This document shows, piece by piece, positions 10,801-18,694 of a stretch of DNA of 64,000 nucleotides (positions are counted from its first letter, which is position 1; every line of letters begins with the position of its first letter). The position numbers were made by a program, and so were the translations under genes. This stretch comes from Novipirellula artificiosorum (GTDB lineage: Bacteria; Planctomycetota; Planctomycetia; Pirellulales; Pirellulaceae), in the NCBI RefSeq assembly GCF_007860135.1, contig NZ_SJPV01000015.1, positions 101,762 through 165,761 of the forward strand, in the 5' to 3' direction. The notes beneath the pieces were generated by a model. It was not told the DNA's origin and ran no database searches. It saw only the letters and a list, made by a program, of their open reading frames with translations.

Positions 10801-12688
10801 CGATGTTGCTGGTGGTAATCGTCACCGTCGAATTGGTTGCAGCACCGACGCCAAGCACGGCACCCGTCGTTGCATTGACCAATTCCACGGTCGCACCGCT
10901 TGTCACGCCACTGACAACAAACGACAACGAACCTGCCTTGGTGATGTTGTCGGTGTCGCTGACGCCCGTGTCGCTGGCCGCCAGCAGGTCCAAGCCGCTC
11001 GGCGTGGCAACCGAATTGTCCTCAAACGTAAACGCGACAAGCTGAGTATCTTGATCCGAGGAGCTGTTCCCTGTCACGCCCACGCCAGGCCGCACGCCCA
11101 CGGTCACGGGCACGGTTCCGGTGAAGCCGGCGACGGGAGTCACCGTGACAAGGCCCGTGGTTGCATTCACGCTGGCGCTGACACTTGCGCTACCGCTGGA
11201 AACGAAATAACTGACTGCGTCGCCTTCGATGTCGGTGCTGGATAACTGCAAGGTCGCTGCCGTGTTCTTGTTGACTGCGGCCGGCGTCGTGATGGGGTTT
11301 AAAAACGGTTGGCTGTTCGCATTGTCGGCGACGACCGACACGGCGATCGTCTCGGAAAACGTATTGCCATCCTGGTCGGCCACCGTGAACGTGACATTGG
11401 TTGTTCCCGTTGCCGTACCGGTTGCCTTGAGCATCACGACGGAGTTCTCGGTGTCCTCGAAAACGTCGATGGTGCTGATCTTGATCGGCGTCGTCGGATT
11501 GTTGTCCGCTGGGTTGCCATTCGGGTTGACCCGTGCATGCTCGCTGATCGCCTCACGAACGTCCTCGCCTTCCACCAATTGTCCAAACACGCTGTGGTTA
11601 AAATCGAGGAAGCGTTGAGGACCTTCGGTAATAAAGAATTGCGAATCGTTCGTATCGTCGCCCGCTTTGGCATACGACAAGATGCCGGATCCGGTGTGAA
11701 CCAATTCAGGATGAAAGTCGTCGTCAAAATCGCCCAAGTCGGAGCCGCCCGCACCGGTCCCTGTTGGATCACCCGCTTGCAACACAAAGTCGTCGATGAT
11801 GCGGTGAAACAGAATTCCGTCATAAAAATTGTCTTCCGCCAACTCAATGACCCGTCCGGTAGCGGCTGGGGCACGGTTTTCGAACAGCTCGAACACCATG
11901 TCGCCGTAAGTTTCCATATCGATACGGATCGACCGATTGCCATCCAGTACGACCGCTTCGAGTAAGTTCGAATCGGCGACCGAAACGGTAACAGTCAAGG
12001 GCCCGCCATCGGGATCGTAGGCATCGACCGGAATATGGAGCGGGGCACCAATTTGAACAGTCTTGTCACCGATCGGTTCAAAGACTGGCTGGTCGCTTTG
12101 TGGGATCGGCACGCCGCTACGCGCCGAGAGCGTCGCAAGGGATTGGACACCCTGCAATCGCGAACTGTCGGGGAATTCCCATGTCGGATAGCTCGTGATG
12201 CCCTCATCGATCGCGATTTGCCCCGGGGTGCGGTCAGGGTTCGTCACTTCCACGAACGGCAAATTATCCTGGCCGTCCTCGAACAACGCTTTTTGCTGAC
12301 TGCAGGGGGGGCACCAATGAGCACCGTAGAAAATCACGCCCGCGTCGGCCAAGTCCTTTGCGAATTGGACCAAGTCGGGTGCCGCCTCACCTTCGGCGCT
12401 GCGATCAACGGTTGTCACCGCGGTGGTGCTGGTTTGGACCGCCGAGGTATCGCTCGACGTGACACCGTCGGTGAACAGCATTTCCATGTCGCCTGCCATC
12501 AATTGACGCGGTTCAAGCGATTCAAGCAGCAAACGGTCTCGTTTGGACGAAACCGGTGCATTGCCACCCAACCCTGTGCTAGGAAAACCGAGCCGCCCGA
12601 TCAGTTGACGAAGCAGACTTCGCTTTGCGGAAGCAGCGTGGTTCGAATCGTTTGCGGCAGTCGAGCGGTTCTCGGAATTGCGTCGCAT
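7850..12688 (-). CDS. Giant secreted protein: LEPR-XLL motif, thioredoxin-like, cyclophilin, Ig/cadherin-like repeats
   Basis: 1612 residues. A basic N-terminus leads to LESLEPRQLMAGD (about 55-67), the LEPR-XLL type motif of large planctomycete exported proteins. Residues about 105-195 look like a thioredoxin fold with the redox motif CPPC (126-129) and a cis-Pro region SYPTW. Residues about 245-415 match a cyclophilin-type peptidyl-prolyl isomerase (ILFHRIIDDFVLQAGDP and SQFFIT). Then come Ig-like domains and several VCBS/cadherin-like repeats with DDTFSVTED and VLSNDT patterns to about 1270, a beta-rich domain and an Ala/Ser-rich tail. A surface or matrix protein carrying its own folding domains is inference. 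The adjacent genes do not clarify the role. Confidence 0.9.
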   Translation of the reverse strand: MRRNSENRSTAANDSNHAASAKRSLLRQLIGRLGFPSTGLGGNAPVSSKRDRLLLESLEPRQLMAGDMEMLFTDGVTSSDTSAVQTSTTAVTTVDRSAEGEAAPDLVQFAKDLADAGVIFYGAHWCPPCSQQKALFEDGQDNLPFVEVTNPDRTPGQIAIDEGITSYPTWEFPDSSRLQGVQSLATLSARSGVPIPQSDQPVFEPIGDKTVQIGAPLHIPVDAYDPDGGPLTVTVSVADSNLLEAVVLDGNRSIRIDMETYGDMVFELFENRAPAATGRVIELAEDNFYDGILFHRIIDDFVLQAGDPTGTGAGGSDLGDFDDDFHPELVHTGSGILSYAKAGDDTNDSQFFITEGPQRFLDFNHSVFGQLVEGEDVREAISEHARVNPNGNPADNNPTTPIKISTIDVFEDTENSVVMLKATGTATGTTNVTFTVADQDGNTFSETIAVSVVADNANSQPFLNPITTPAAVNKNTAATLQLSSTDIEGDAVSYFVSSGSASVSASVNATTGLVTVTPVAGFTGTVPVTVGVRPGVGVTGNSSSDQDTQLVAFTFEDNSVATPSGLDLLAASDTGVSDTDNITKAGSLSFVVSGVTSGATVELVNATTGAVLGVGAATNSTVTITTSNIAALGDGTYSVAARQRIGTTNSPLTSSLVVTYDTVSPTSVVSSATTQANVGRPFTTDLINAEEGAGLVYALSGTSPTAMTINAATGQITWTPTAAQIGTNTVSLTLTDSAGNVRTESFDVTVAGEPLAEIKLTLTDLQGNLITKVQPGQEFLLNLIGVDARDEEDRDGIFAAFADVLFDNSLIRPVPGAGIDFTDRFPTVQKGTFSNGLIDEVGAATDRLTPSQLKDSLIATIRMEALQSGTVNIRSEPADASDSEVLLYGNNDRIPADTVAYGAVALAIGQNFIVADDTITVAEDSGVTLVDVLANDTIVSGNGTLSVVSATQPTNGAAVSVDDGEVRFLLDSNFNGDFEFTYQVRDNEGIQETATVTVTVTPVNDPPVGVDDTFNVDQGSTGNAFDVIANDTLGPDSGETLTVSEVGTSTAGATMTLSSDKKSILYTPPASFTGTDTFTYTVTDGGLTDQVTVTVTVAPADPPPTAVDDTFSVTEDDAEAAFDVLSNDTPDASNQAFVIDSIQTPSQGGSVRKSEDGTQFFYSPMADFNGSEQVTYTIRDTGGGLSVGTVTFTVTAVNDAPPISDSTVGINRGGVEKLALAVNGLPANVDSGETLSFANLGTPTAGGTVRIDTATGSIFYKAPSASFTGSDSFTYEVQDGSGLTSTGTITVEVSDYTERDVFLTFAESGIQPSQLHGIVLRGTDALDAEVEVPLSSLGGQYSFQNVLPGNYTVEIPAIPFFENTREMQQISVISGPDDGDTSVNASVGRLLPQYISIRDWLGSTPRQSLLLAIQPGEASTLLIPSAATSSIDTPAVALDEDGETLTITGTRTVTDSSTGTTSTESVRATLPTVNDRRVQARGEAGEMRLYRVSVETSDVTFETVSSGSAAAAEGEAISAAAATPSILLGGVQAEGESLAASSVSRTDLFVPVADDAASVSAAAPDDSVDAAMQDIATELTFRSKSADAVAENSLSDNPLAHDAIDALIATDL

Positions 12689-13141
12689 CAGGTCTCTCAG
12701 AGCACGTGAGGGGGAAAATCGGAAATTGCGAACCCGCTACAGAGGTTCAGCTGTCGGTAATTCGTCGGCAGCGCACAGCCGTTACGACGAATAAAAACGA
12801 TACAACCCGCAATCTTTAACATCGGTACGGATGCGGGGGCAAAAAAGAGCTTTGATGAGGTAGTGATTGCACAGCAACAGAAGCGGAATATGTTCAAATG
12901 AACACTCTTCAGCCGCCGCAACGCTCGACCACAAGCTCTTCTAGATAGATAGGACGAAAATTCAGACGAATTGTTCCCAATTATAGTTACCGCCTCGAGC
13001 AGGCCGGCGGGAAAATGCGGCTTCTCGGCCGCCATAAACATCAAAAATGGGTGGATTGGCGGCAAAATCCGAAGCGCGTGCAACCTTGATTGCAGGGTGT
13101 TGGGAGAGACGTCGGCGTCTTGACGCCTGGAGAGCGACTAC
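12689..13141. other. Divergent intergenic region, giant gene / unknown gene
   Basis: 453 bp between divergent starts, so it must carry promoters for both neighbours. An AT-rich patch lies at about 12780-12880. I see no RNA gene, clear operator or repeat. A GGAGAG ribosome site lies about 8 bp before the ATG at 13142. Confidence 0.5.
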
Positions 13142-14683
13142 ATGAAGCCTCCACCGCCCGGGGACGGTGATCCGTTGAGTGAGATGAAGCGTTTGGTCTT
13201 GTTTAACGCGATGAAGAACAACCCGGAACGAGGTTCGGCAATCGCGGTTGGTATTGGATCGACGGGCAAATGGATGCGTCGGCAACAGGCAAACCAATAC
13301 GACGCAGCGAATCCGGACAGCATCGTCGACTACAAACTCAAAGGCCTCTACATGGAGGGCCTTAGCGATCTTGATTTCCCCGTGATGGGGGAACGGGCAA
13401 TCGCCTACACGCAGCAGTTCAAAGCCATCTTGAAACAGGGGGGAATCGGCGACGACGATTTGGAGCGATTGGAAATCAGTCTGATCGTGGATGATCAAAT
13501 CGACAACATCGACGCGGATGGCGACCCAAGGCGGTTCTGGAATCAGATGCTAGACGTTGAACGCTCGTCTTCTCATTCGGAAAAGTACCTCACGAAAGGT
13601 GGGAAAGCGCTGTATTGCATGGAGCACCTGATCGAGAGTGGTTCAACCCTCATCGATGGAGAGGCGGCGGGGATGAAAGAATGGGCAGCAGGCCAGGGTC
13701 ACGAATTGGGCCCGTTTGGCGTTCAGTTCTTGCTAGGCGGATGCGCCGACATGGACTATTTCCTTCGACATGCTTGTGAAAAGGATGACCAAGAAAGGGC
13801 AAAGACCATTTTGCAGCTCGTCAAATACTCGAAACGCCAACGTTGGATGATGGCGGCGGCGATTCATACCGAACAATCTTTGCGTCGGCTAGAATCGGTG
13901 GGGCTCTCTGTTTCGCAGGTTAACGATTTGTTGAAGCAGCTGCAAAACAACATCGAATCCCTCGACGAGCTTGTCAGGGAAACACGCGAGGACAAGCCGT
14001 GGAGTTCGGGCCCGTATTTCAAGGCCTACAAAGAGGAATTCAAACGGCTTTCCGCGCTCTCTTGCTGTTCCTCCCATCGATGGTCGTTGGTGATCGGAAA
14101 CGCGCTGCTTGACAAGGTCCATGCCAAACAGGCGACGGAGAAACAGATCAATCTGCTCTATCAGATCGCATACGACATGGAGACCATGCATCTGCGGCGG
14201 TATCCACATGGCTATCCCAAGCCGTTCGATACCGATGCAGAGGGTTGTCCTTATTGGTACACGAAGACCCAACAAGCGAAAACCATGGAGTTTCTGGATC
14301 GATTTAAACATGGCAGAGCGATTGCGGAAGAAACGTGGCCTGAACGCCCGATGCCCTGGCGAACCGTGATGACGCCCATGGAGATCGGACCGATTGTGCC
14401 TCCTCCCTTTGCAACGATTGAAGTCTCGGCGACCGCGGTGCCGCTTGTCGACGGCATTGCTTACTCGACAAGGTCGAATGCGCCCGTGAGGCATCAGATT
14501 GCCATTCAGGGACGCGTTAACGGTCTTTCTAAATCCAAGCCGGGTGATCCCCCCCTATGGCAAGTGCCAAGGATCAGTCCGGCCAAACTGCAAGTGATGC
14601 AAGAACTGACACGTGATCTACGGGAGGCGGAGTTTTTGGCTTTCAAGTTCAGGCATCTGTTGCAACTAGTGATTTCGGTTTAG
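13142..14683 (+). CDS. Hypothetical soluble protein, family not recognised
   Basis: 513 residues; ATG preceded by GGAGAG at a good distance. There is no signal peptide and no membrane segment, so it is probably cytoplasmic. The composition is balanced, with a mostly helical look from 1 to about 400. Notable pieces are GIGSTGKWMRRQQ near 38-50, a Trp/Met-rich stretch near 230-250 (KRQRWMMAAAIHTEQSLRRLES) broken from the rest by helices, and a CCSSHRW segment near 312. The last 110 residues are Pro-rich and different in character. I recognise no catalytic motif. It stands alone, divergent from the giant protein and convergent with the esterase operon. Confidence 0.8.
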   Translation: MKPPPPGDGDPLSEMKRLVLFNAMKNNPERGSAIAVGIGSTGKWMRRQQANQYDAANPDSIVDYKLKGLYMEGLSDLDFPVMGERAIAYTQQFKAILKQGGIGDDDLERLEISLIVDDQIDNIDADGDPRRFWNQMLDVERSSSHSEKYLTKGGKALYCMEHLIESGSTLIDGEAAGMKEWAAGQGHELGPFGVQFLLGGCADMDYFLRHACEKDDQERAKTILQLVKYSKRQRWMMAAAIHTEQSLRRLESVGLSVSQVNDLLKQLQNNIESLDELVRETREDKPWSSGPYFKAYKEEFKRLSALSCCSSHRWSLVIGNALLDKVHAKQATEKQINLLYQIAYDMETMHLRRYPHGYPKPFDTDAEGCPYWYTKTQQAKTMEFLDRFKHGRAIAEETWPERPMPWRTVMTPMEIGPIVPPPFATIEVSATAVPLVDGIAYSTRSNAPVRHQIAIQGRVNGLSKSKPGDPPLWQVPRISPAKLQVMQELTRDLREAEFLAFKFRHLLQLVISV

Positions 14684-15124
14684 CACGATGTCCTCCGCAA
14701 AGGGACGTGCACCGCGGTAAGTCATTTTGCCGATTTGGAGGTAAACGGAGAAATCATCGGGGAGCGTTCGATCAGAAATGACTTCTTGATCAATCTGCAG
14801 TTGCTGTTGATGAAGGTTTGCCGCTTCGTGATTCCAGTCATACTGCGGCCGATAGGTCGTGTCCTTCATGACACGCTTGAAATCGGTTGTACCGAGTCGA
14901 ACCATTGCTTGGTTTGGCCAGGAAGCGTGGGGAGGATTGACGAAAACCGATTCACAACGACTGGAGATGCTACCCGCATATGCGCGTACCGACACCACAT
15001 AATAGGGAGGGCTTTCTGAAGCGACGGCGAATGCCGCATAGGGAACAGGAATACGAAATTGCTGGAAATCCTGTTTTGCGTCCGTCAATTGATCCTTCCA
15101 AGCAGGACGAAGGACGCCGTCCAT
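14666..15124 (-). CDS. Possible small orphan gene or fragment downstream of esterase
   Basis: An ATG at 15124 opens a 152-residue frame in the 500-bp gap between the unknown gene and the esterase stop. The predicted protein has balanced composition (for example ASWPNQAMVRLGTTDF and PQYDWNHEAANLHQQQ) and does not look like a shadow, but it has no convincing ribosome site and I recognise no family. Its end overlaps the 3' end of the convergent gene by 18 bp. It could be a real small gene at the end of the esterase operon or the tail of a lost gene. Confidence 0.35.
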   Translation of the reverse strand: MDGVLRPAWKDQLTDAKQDFQQFRIPVPYAAFAVASESPPYYVVSVRAYAGSISSRCESVFVNPPHASWPNQAMVRLGTTDFKRVMKDTTYRPQYDWNHEAANLHQQQLQIDQEVISDRTLPDDFSVYLQIGKMTYRGARPFAEDIVLNRNH

Positions 15125-15182
15125 TCCCGTGCAATGAGGCGGGGCTCCTCGAACAACGGACAAAGGTATCCCAGCGGGGGCC

Positions 15183-17222
15183 TTATTGCAGATCCGATTC
15201 ATTGGCGACGAAATGCAGAACCCTGACTGCCGTTCCCTTGCTCTCGGCGTTTGCGGCCTGCCTGACCCGGAGGATCGCATGGTGGGGACCGTCCGCCAGA
15301 TCTGCGGCAAACATGACCGTGCGCGGATAGTGAATGCCCTTGCTGAACCGATGGTAAAGATCGATCGACTGAATGGGTTCTCCATCGATGGAACCTTCGA
15401 GGGTTCCGGCGTCCGGTCCGGCCAAAACAAAAGCGCCTAAGGCCGTCCCTTGAAAGCGGAGTGATAATTCGGCTCCTGGGTCGTTAGCAACTAGCATCTC
15501 GGTATCGGCATACCGATCCCGCAGTTGCCCGGGGAGCGAAGACCACTGCGGAACTTCTTGCGACCAGCCGACTCCCAATTCAGCGGAAGCGTGATCCAAC
15601 AGCCGACCACCAAAGTAGCTATTGGGATCGATCGGCCGGGGGAGTCGATGCTTTTTGATTTTGGCATCCTTTTCCAGCGGCATGGCCCAGGCCCGATCAA
15701 GCATGTCAATGATCAGGTCGGCTGCGATCCGATTTCCAGCGGGCTTGGGGTGGGTGCCACCAAAGACTTTCCAAGTCAGATCGCCGCTCGTGATTCGATT
15801 TGCGACCTCGCGTGCCAAGTCGCTACTGGTGACGGAGTAGTGAACGGCCACCGCGTCATGAGCGCCACTGGACGTAGGTGTGATGCCTTGCTGTAGAAGA
15901 TCCAGCATCGCGGGATTCACAAAGTGCGTGACCACGATGTCCAAGTTCGGGTTGTCGGTCAACGCATGCCGCAGCACGCCTTCCATTCCCCGGATACATT
16001 CCCTCACAGAGTGCCCAGCGTCTTGGTCATCGTTGACTGCGAACTCGACAAACAACAAGTCGGGTTTTGCCGACAGCACATCGCGCTGAACTCGAAAAGC
16101 ACCCGTCGTCGAGCACGTCGAGGCAATCCCTGCGTTGGTAAAGGTGAACTGCGTCTCGGGAAATCGGTTTTGTAGATGCTCCATCAGTATTGGCCGATAG
16201 CCGTCCATCTCCGTGATCGAACCACCCAGAAATACAACACTGCCACGTTTCTCTCGCTCAAAACGAATGCGTGAATTCAAAAAATCGCCACGCAATCGCC
16301 TGGTCAGGGACTCAGGATTTTGAATCGTCGGCGGACCATCCACATACCCAAGCGAAGCAAGGAATTCATCCAATTGAAACAGCGTTCGCTGATAGTATTC
16401 CGTTGGTTTGTCGCCTTTGCCATGATTGAAAAATCCATGCACCGCGCCGACGTAGGCCTTCAATTCGCAGCGATTGCCAGCAGCGTTGGACTGTTCCGCA
16501 TACTTCTCTACGGTCTTGTAGGGAACGGTCGTATCGGATTTGCCGTGAAAGATGATGGTCGGTGGCTGGCCGCTTTCGACGTGGTGAATGGGCGAGATTT
16601 GTTGGGGGGGCACACCGGTGCGTGTGGTAAGGTCTGTCAGCTTTTCGCTGTCCAACGTCACGCCCTGGAATGACGCAAGTAACACAGCTGGATTGAAGAG
16701 GGCCAGCGCATTGGGAACACTGCTAACCGATAGGTCCTCGTCGATTTCGTCAAAACCAGGAACCACGCCGGTACATGCCGCCAAATGGCCGCCCGCGGAA
16801 CCTCCGCCTGCGACGATGCGATTTGGGTCGACACCCAATCGCGGTGCGTTGCGTCGTACCCATCGCACTGCGGATTTCGCATCGGTAACGCAACGATCGG
16901 CAAGTGTGCCGTGACGAGTGCGAACACGATAATCAGCGGTCATTGCCACGATGCCACGCGAGGCAAGGTAGCGGCAATGGGGTTCAAATTGTCCGGGGCT
17001 TCCGGATTTCCAACCGCCACCGAAAAAGAAGACGATCGCGGGTCGTTTGTCCGTGGCTTGGTGCCCGTCGGGTTCGAAAACCCAAAGCCTGAGCGACACG
17101 TCGCCAACCGTCTTGTAAGTTTCGGCACGTGTGCCGGAGAACTCGGGTGAATCCATGCGGCTCTGGGCCTGGGCAAGCAGCGGAAACAAAAAACAACAAC
17201 AGCAAGCAAATGGTAAACGCAC
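15183..17222 (-). CDS. Secreted alpha/beta-hydrolase - SGNH hydrolase fusion (two esterase domains)
   Basis: About 680 residues from a GTG at 17222, chosen because AAGGAA lies 7 bp upstream and a signal peptide (LPFACCCCFLFPLLAQAQS) begins at once; an in-frame ATG at 17279 would add 19 residues. Residues about 30-310 are an esterase/lipase fold with the oxyanion region FFFGGGW and nucleophile motif GGGSAGG (Ser near 142); a candidate acid and VHGFF histidine follow. Residues about 320-500 are an SGNH hydrolase with FLGGSIT, FAVNDD and THPKPAGNR blocks. A beta domain ends the protein. Family knowledge suggests removal of acetyl or other acyl groups from polysaccharides; the exact substrate is unknown. 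Confidence 0.9.
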   Translation of the reverse strand: MRLPFACCCCFLFPLLAQAQSRMDSPEFSGTRAETYKTVGDVSLRLWVFEPDGHQATDKRPAIVFFFGGGWKSGSPGQFEPHCRYLASRGIVAMTADYRVRTRHGTLADRCVTDAKSAVRWVRRNAPRLGVDPNRIVAGGGSAGGHLAACTGVVPGFDEIDEDLSVSSVPNALALFNPAVLLASFQGVTLDSEKLTDLTTRTGVPPQQISPIHHVESGQPPTIIFHGKSDTTVPYKTVEKYAEQSNAAGNRCELKAYVGAVHGFFNHGKGDKPTEYYQRTLFQLDEFLASLGYVDGPPTIQNPESLTRRLRGDFLNSRIRFEREKRGSVVFLGGSITEMDGYRPILMEHLQNRFPETQFTFTNAGIASTCSTTGAFRVQRDVLSAKPDLLFVEFAVNDDQDAGHSVRECIRGMEGVLRHALTDNPNLDIVVTHFVNPAMLDLLQQGITPTSSGAHDAVAVHYSVTSSDLAREVANRITSGDLTWKVFGGTHPKPAGNRIAADLIIDMLDRAWAMPLEKDAKIKKHRLPRPIDPNSYFGGRLLDHASAELGVGWSQEVPQWSSLPGQLRDRYADTEMLVANDPGAELSLRFQGTALGAFVLAGPDAGTLEGSIDGEPIQSIDLYHRFSKGIHYPRTVMFAADLADGPHHAILRVRQAANAESKGTAVRVLHFVANESDLQ

Positions 17223-17296
17223 GGAGGGTTCCTTGATGTTGAAAACAAAAGGTTGGGCGTGACGGGAGCGACTCATCATGATCTGTAAAAGGAAAG

Positions 17297-18583
17297 CTAA
17301 CGAGCCGCTGGTGTGTGAGTCTTGATATAGTCCGGATCGATTGTCACGCCGAGACCGGAGCCACTGGGAACCTTGATGACTCCGTTGATGGACTGAAAAG
17401 TTTCGGCCTTGCTTTCGACCGGGATCGTGGTGCCGTTGGCATCCTTGGTTTCAAACATTTTGAACTCGTGGTACTCCGCCGCGGCGGGGCAGACGGAAAC
17501 CATCTGCAGCATGTAGACGTAACCAAGACCTCCACCGGAGATATGCGGCGTGATTTTCAGTCCAGCGGCCTGGGCCATCCGCGCCACCTTCATCGTTCGG
17601 ATCATGCCGCCGAAATAGAACAGATCGGGCTGAACGATTTGAAAGACCTCATTACCGATCAGATAGCGGAAGGCGTGCATTCCAAACTCCTCTTCTCCGC
17701 CTGCCATCGGAATCGTCAGTGCCGCTTCGACTTGTTTTTGCTCTTCATACCAATCCCACGGCAGTGGCTCCTCGTAGAAATAGTAGTCGTACTCCTCAAG
17801 GATCTTGCCAATTCGGATCGCCTCGTCCACTCCATACGATCCATTGCCATCAATCATCAGTACCATCTGATCGCCAAAGACTTCCCTTGCCATTCGTATC
17901 AGCTTTTCCGTGCGGCCCGGCGCGTTGTCGATGTCAGAGGCCAGATTGTCACCGCGGCCTGCGCGAAGTTTGACCGCCTTGGCACTTGTTCGCTGCACAT
18001 CCTCTTGCATCAATTCAAGCGACCGTTGCGGTTCCAATTTTCGGAAGCTCGCCAAATGGTGCCCCAAGTAAATCGATACATCGGGATTGCAGATGTCGCC
18101 GATCAAGCAACCCGCAGGCTTGTCCGCGATGTTGCCCAACATATCAAGGATGGCAAACTCGAGTGTAGCGATCTGTACACATAGCGGTACACCTTGCGTT
18201 TTGACAGACGATTCGGAAACCTTGTAGATCAGGCGATCGAGATCGCGGGCATCCTGTCGCTCAAACGCCGGCACCAACCGATTCAGAAACACTGGGTAAC
18301 TTTGCTTGCCAATGAACGGATGGCCCACCGAAATCCCCTCCGCCCCATCGGAGGATCGCACCCGACAGATAAAGTTGTTTCGATCCCGTAGCAATTCGAC
18401 AGATTCAATGATCACGGGATTGGGAAACAGCTCTCGCTTCAAGACAGGCTGCTTGAGTACGGCGTCGAGGGTGGCATAGTCGATCTTTTGCTGTCCCATT
18501 CCATGAGACGAACTCGACGGAGCTAGCGTTGAAATCCCACATGACAGTGCCGCAGATTTCATGAAGTCTCTTCGACTCACCAT
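17297..18583 (-). CDS. Mandelate racemase/muconate-lactonizing-like enzyme (enolase superfamily), Tat-exported
   Basis: About 428 residues from ATG 18583, which has GAGG 9 bp upstream and opens directly on a Tat signal (SRRDFMKSAALS). The longer frame to 18688 has no support. An N-terminal capping domain is followed by a TIM barrel with KLRAG (catalytic-lysine strand), metal ligands in LMIDGNGSYG and FYEEPL, a GGEEE segment, and a probable catalytic histidine in TPHISGG. Such enzymes abstract a proton alpha to a carboxylate, commonly on sugar acids. It sits in the sigma/FecR/esterase run, which suggests catabolism of an acidic sugar, as inference. Confidence 0.92.
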   Translation of the reverse strand: MVSRRDFMKSAALSCGISTLAPSSSSHGMGQQKIDYATLDAVLKQPVLKRELFPNPVIIESVELLRDRNNFICRVRSSDGAEGISVGHPFIGKQSYPVFLNRLVPAFERQDARDLDRLIYKVSESSVKTQGVPLCVQIATLEFAILDMLGNIADKPAGCLIGDICNPDVSIYLGHHLASFRKLEPQRSLELMQEDVQRTSAKAVKLRAGRGDNLASDIDNAPGRTEKLIRMAREVFGDQMVLMIDGNGSYGVDEAIRIGKILEEYDYYFYEEPLPWDWYEEQKQVEAALTIPMAGGEEEFGMHAFRYLIGNEVFQIVQPDLFYFGGMIRTMKVARMAQAAGLKITPHISGGGLGYVYMLQMVSVCPAAAEYHEFKMFETKDANGTTIPVESKAETFQSINGVIKVPSGSGLGVTIDPDYIKTHTPAAR

Positions 18584-18694
18584 TACAAACACCTCGCAAT
18601 CACTTTCGGTCCCGACTTTCGACAGTTGAAGGTCTTTAGCATAACGTAAATTGAAAGGGTGATTGGGGGCTGCGTCAAATGCCCGCACATCGAG

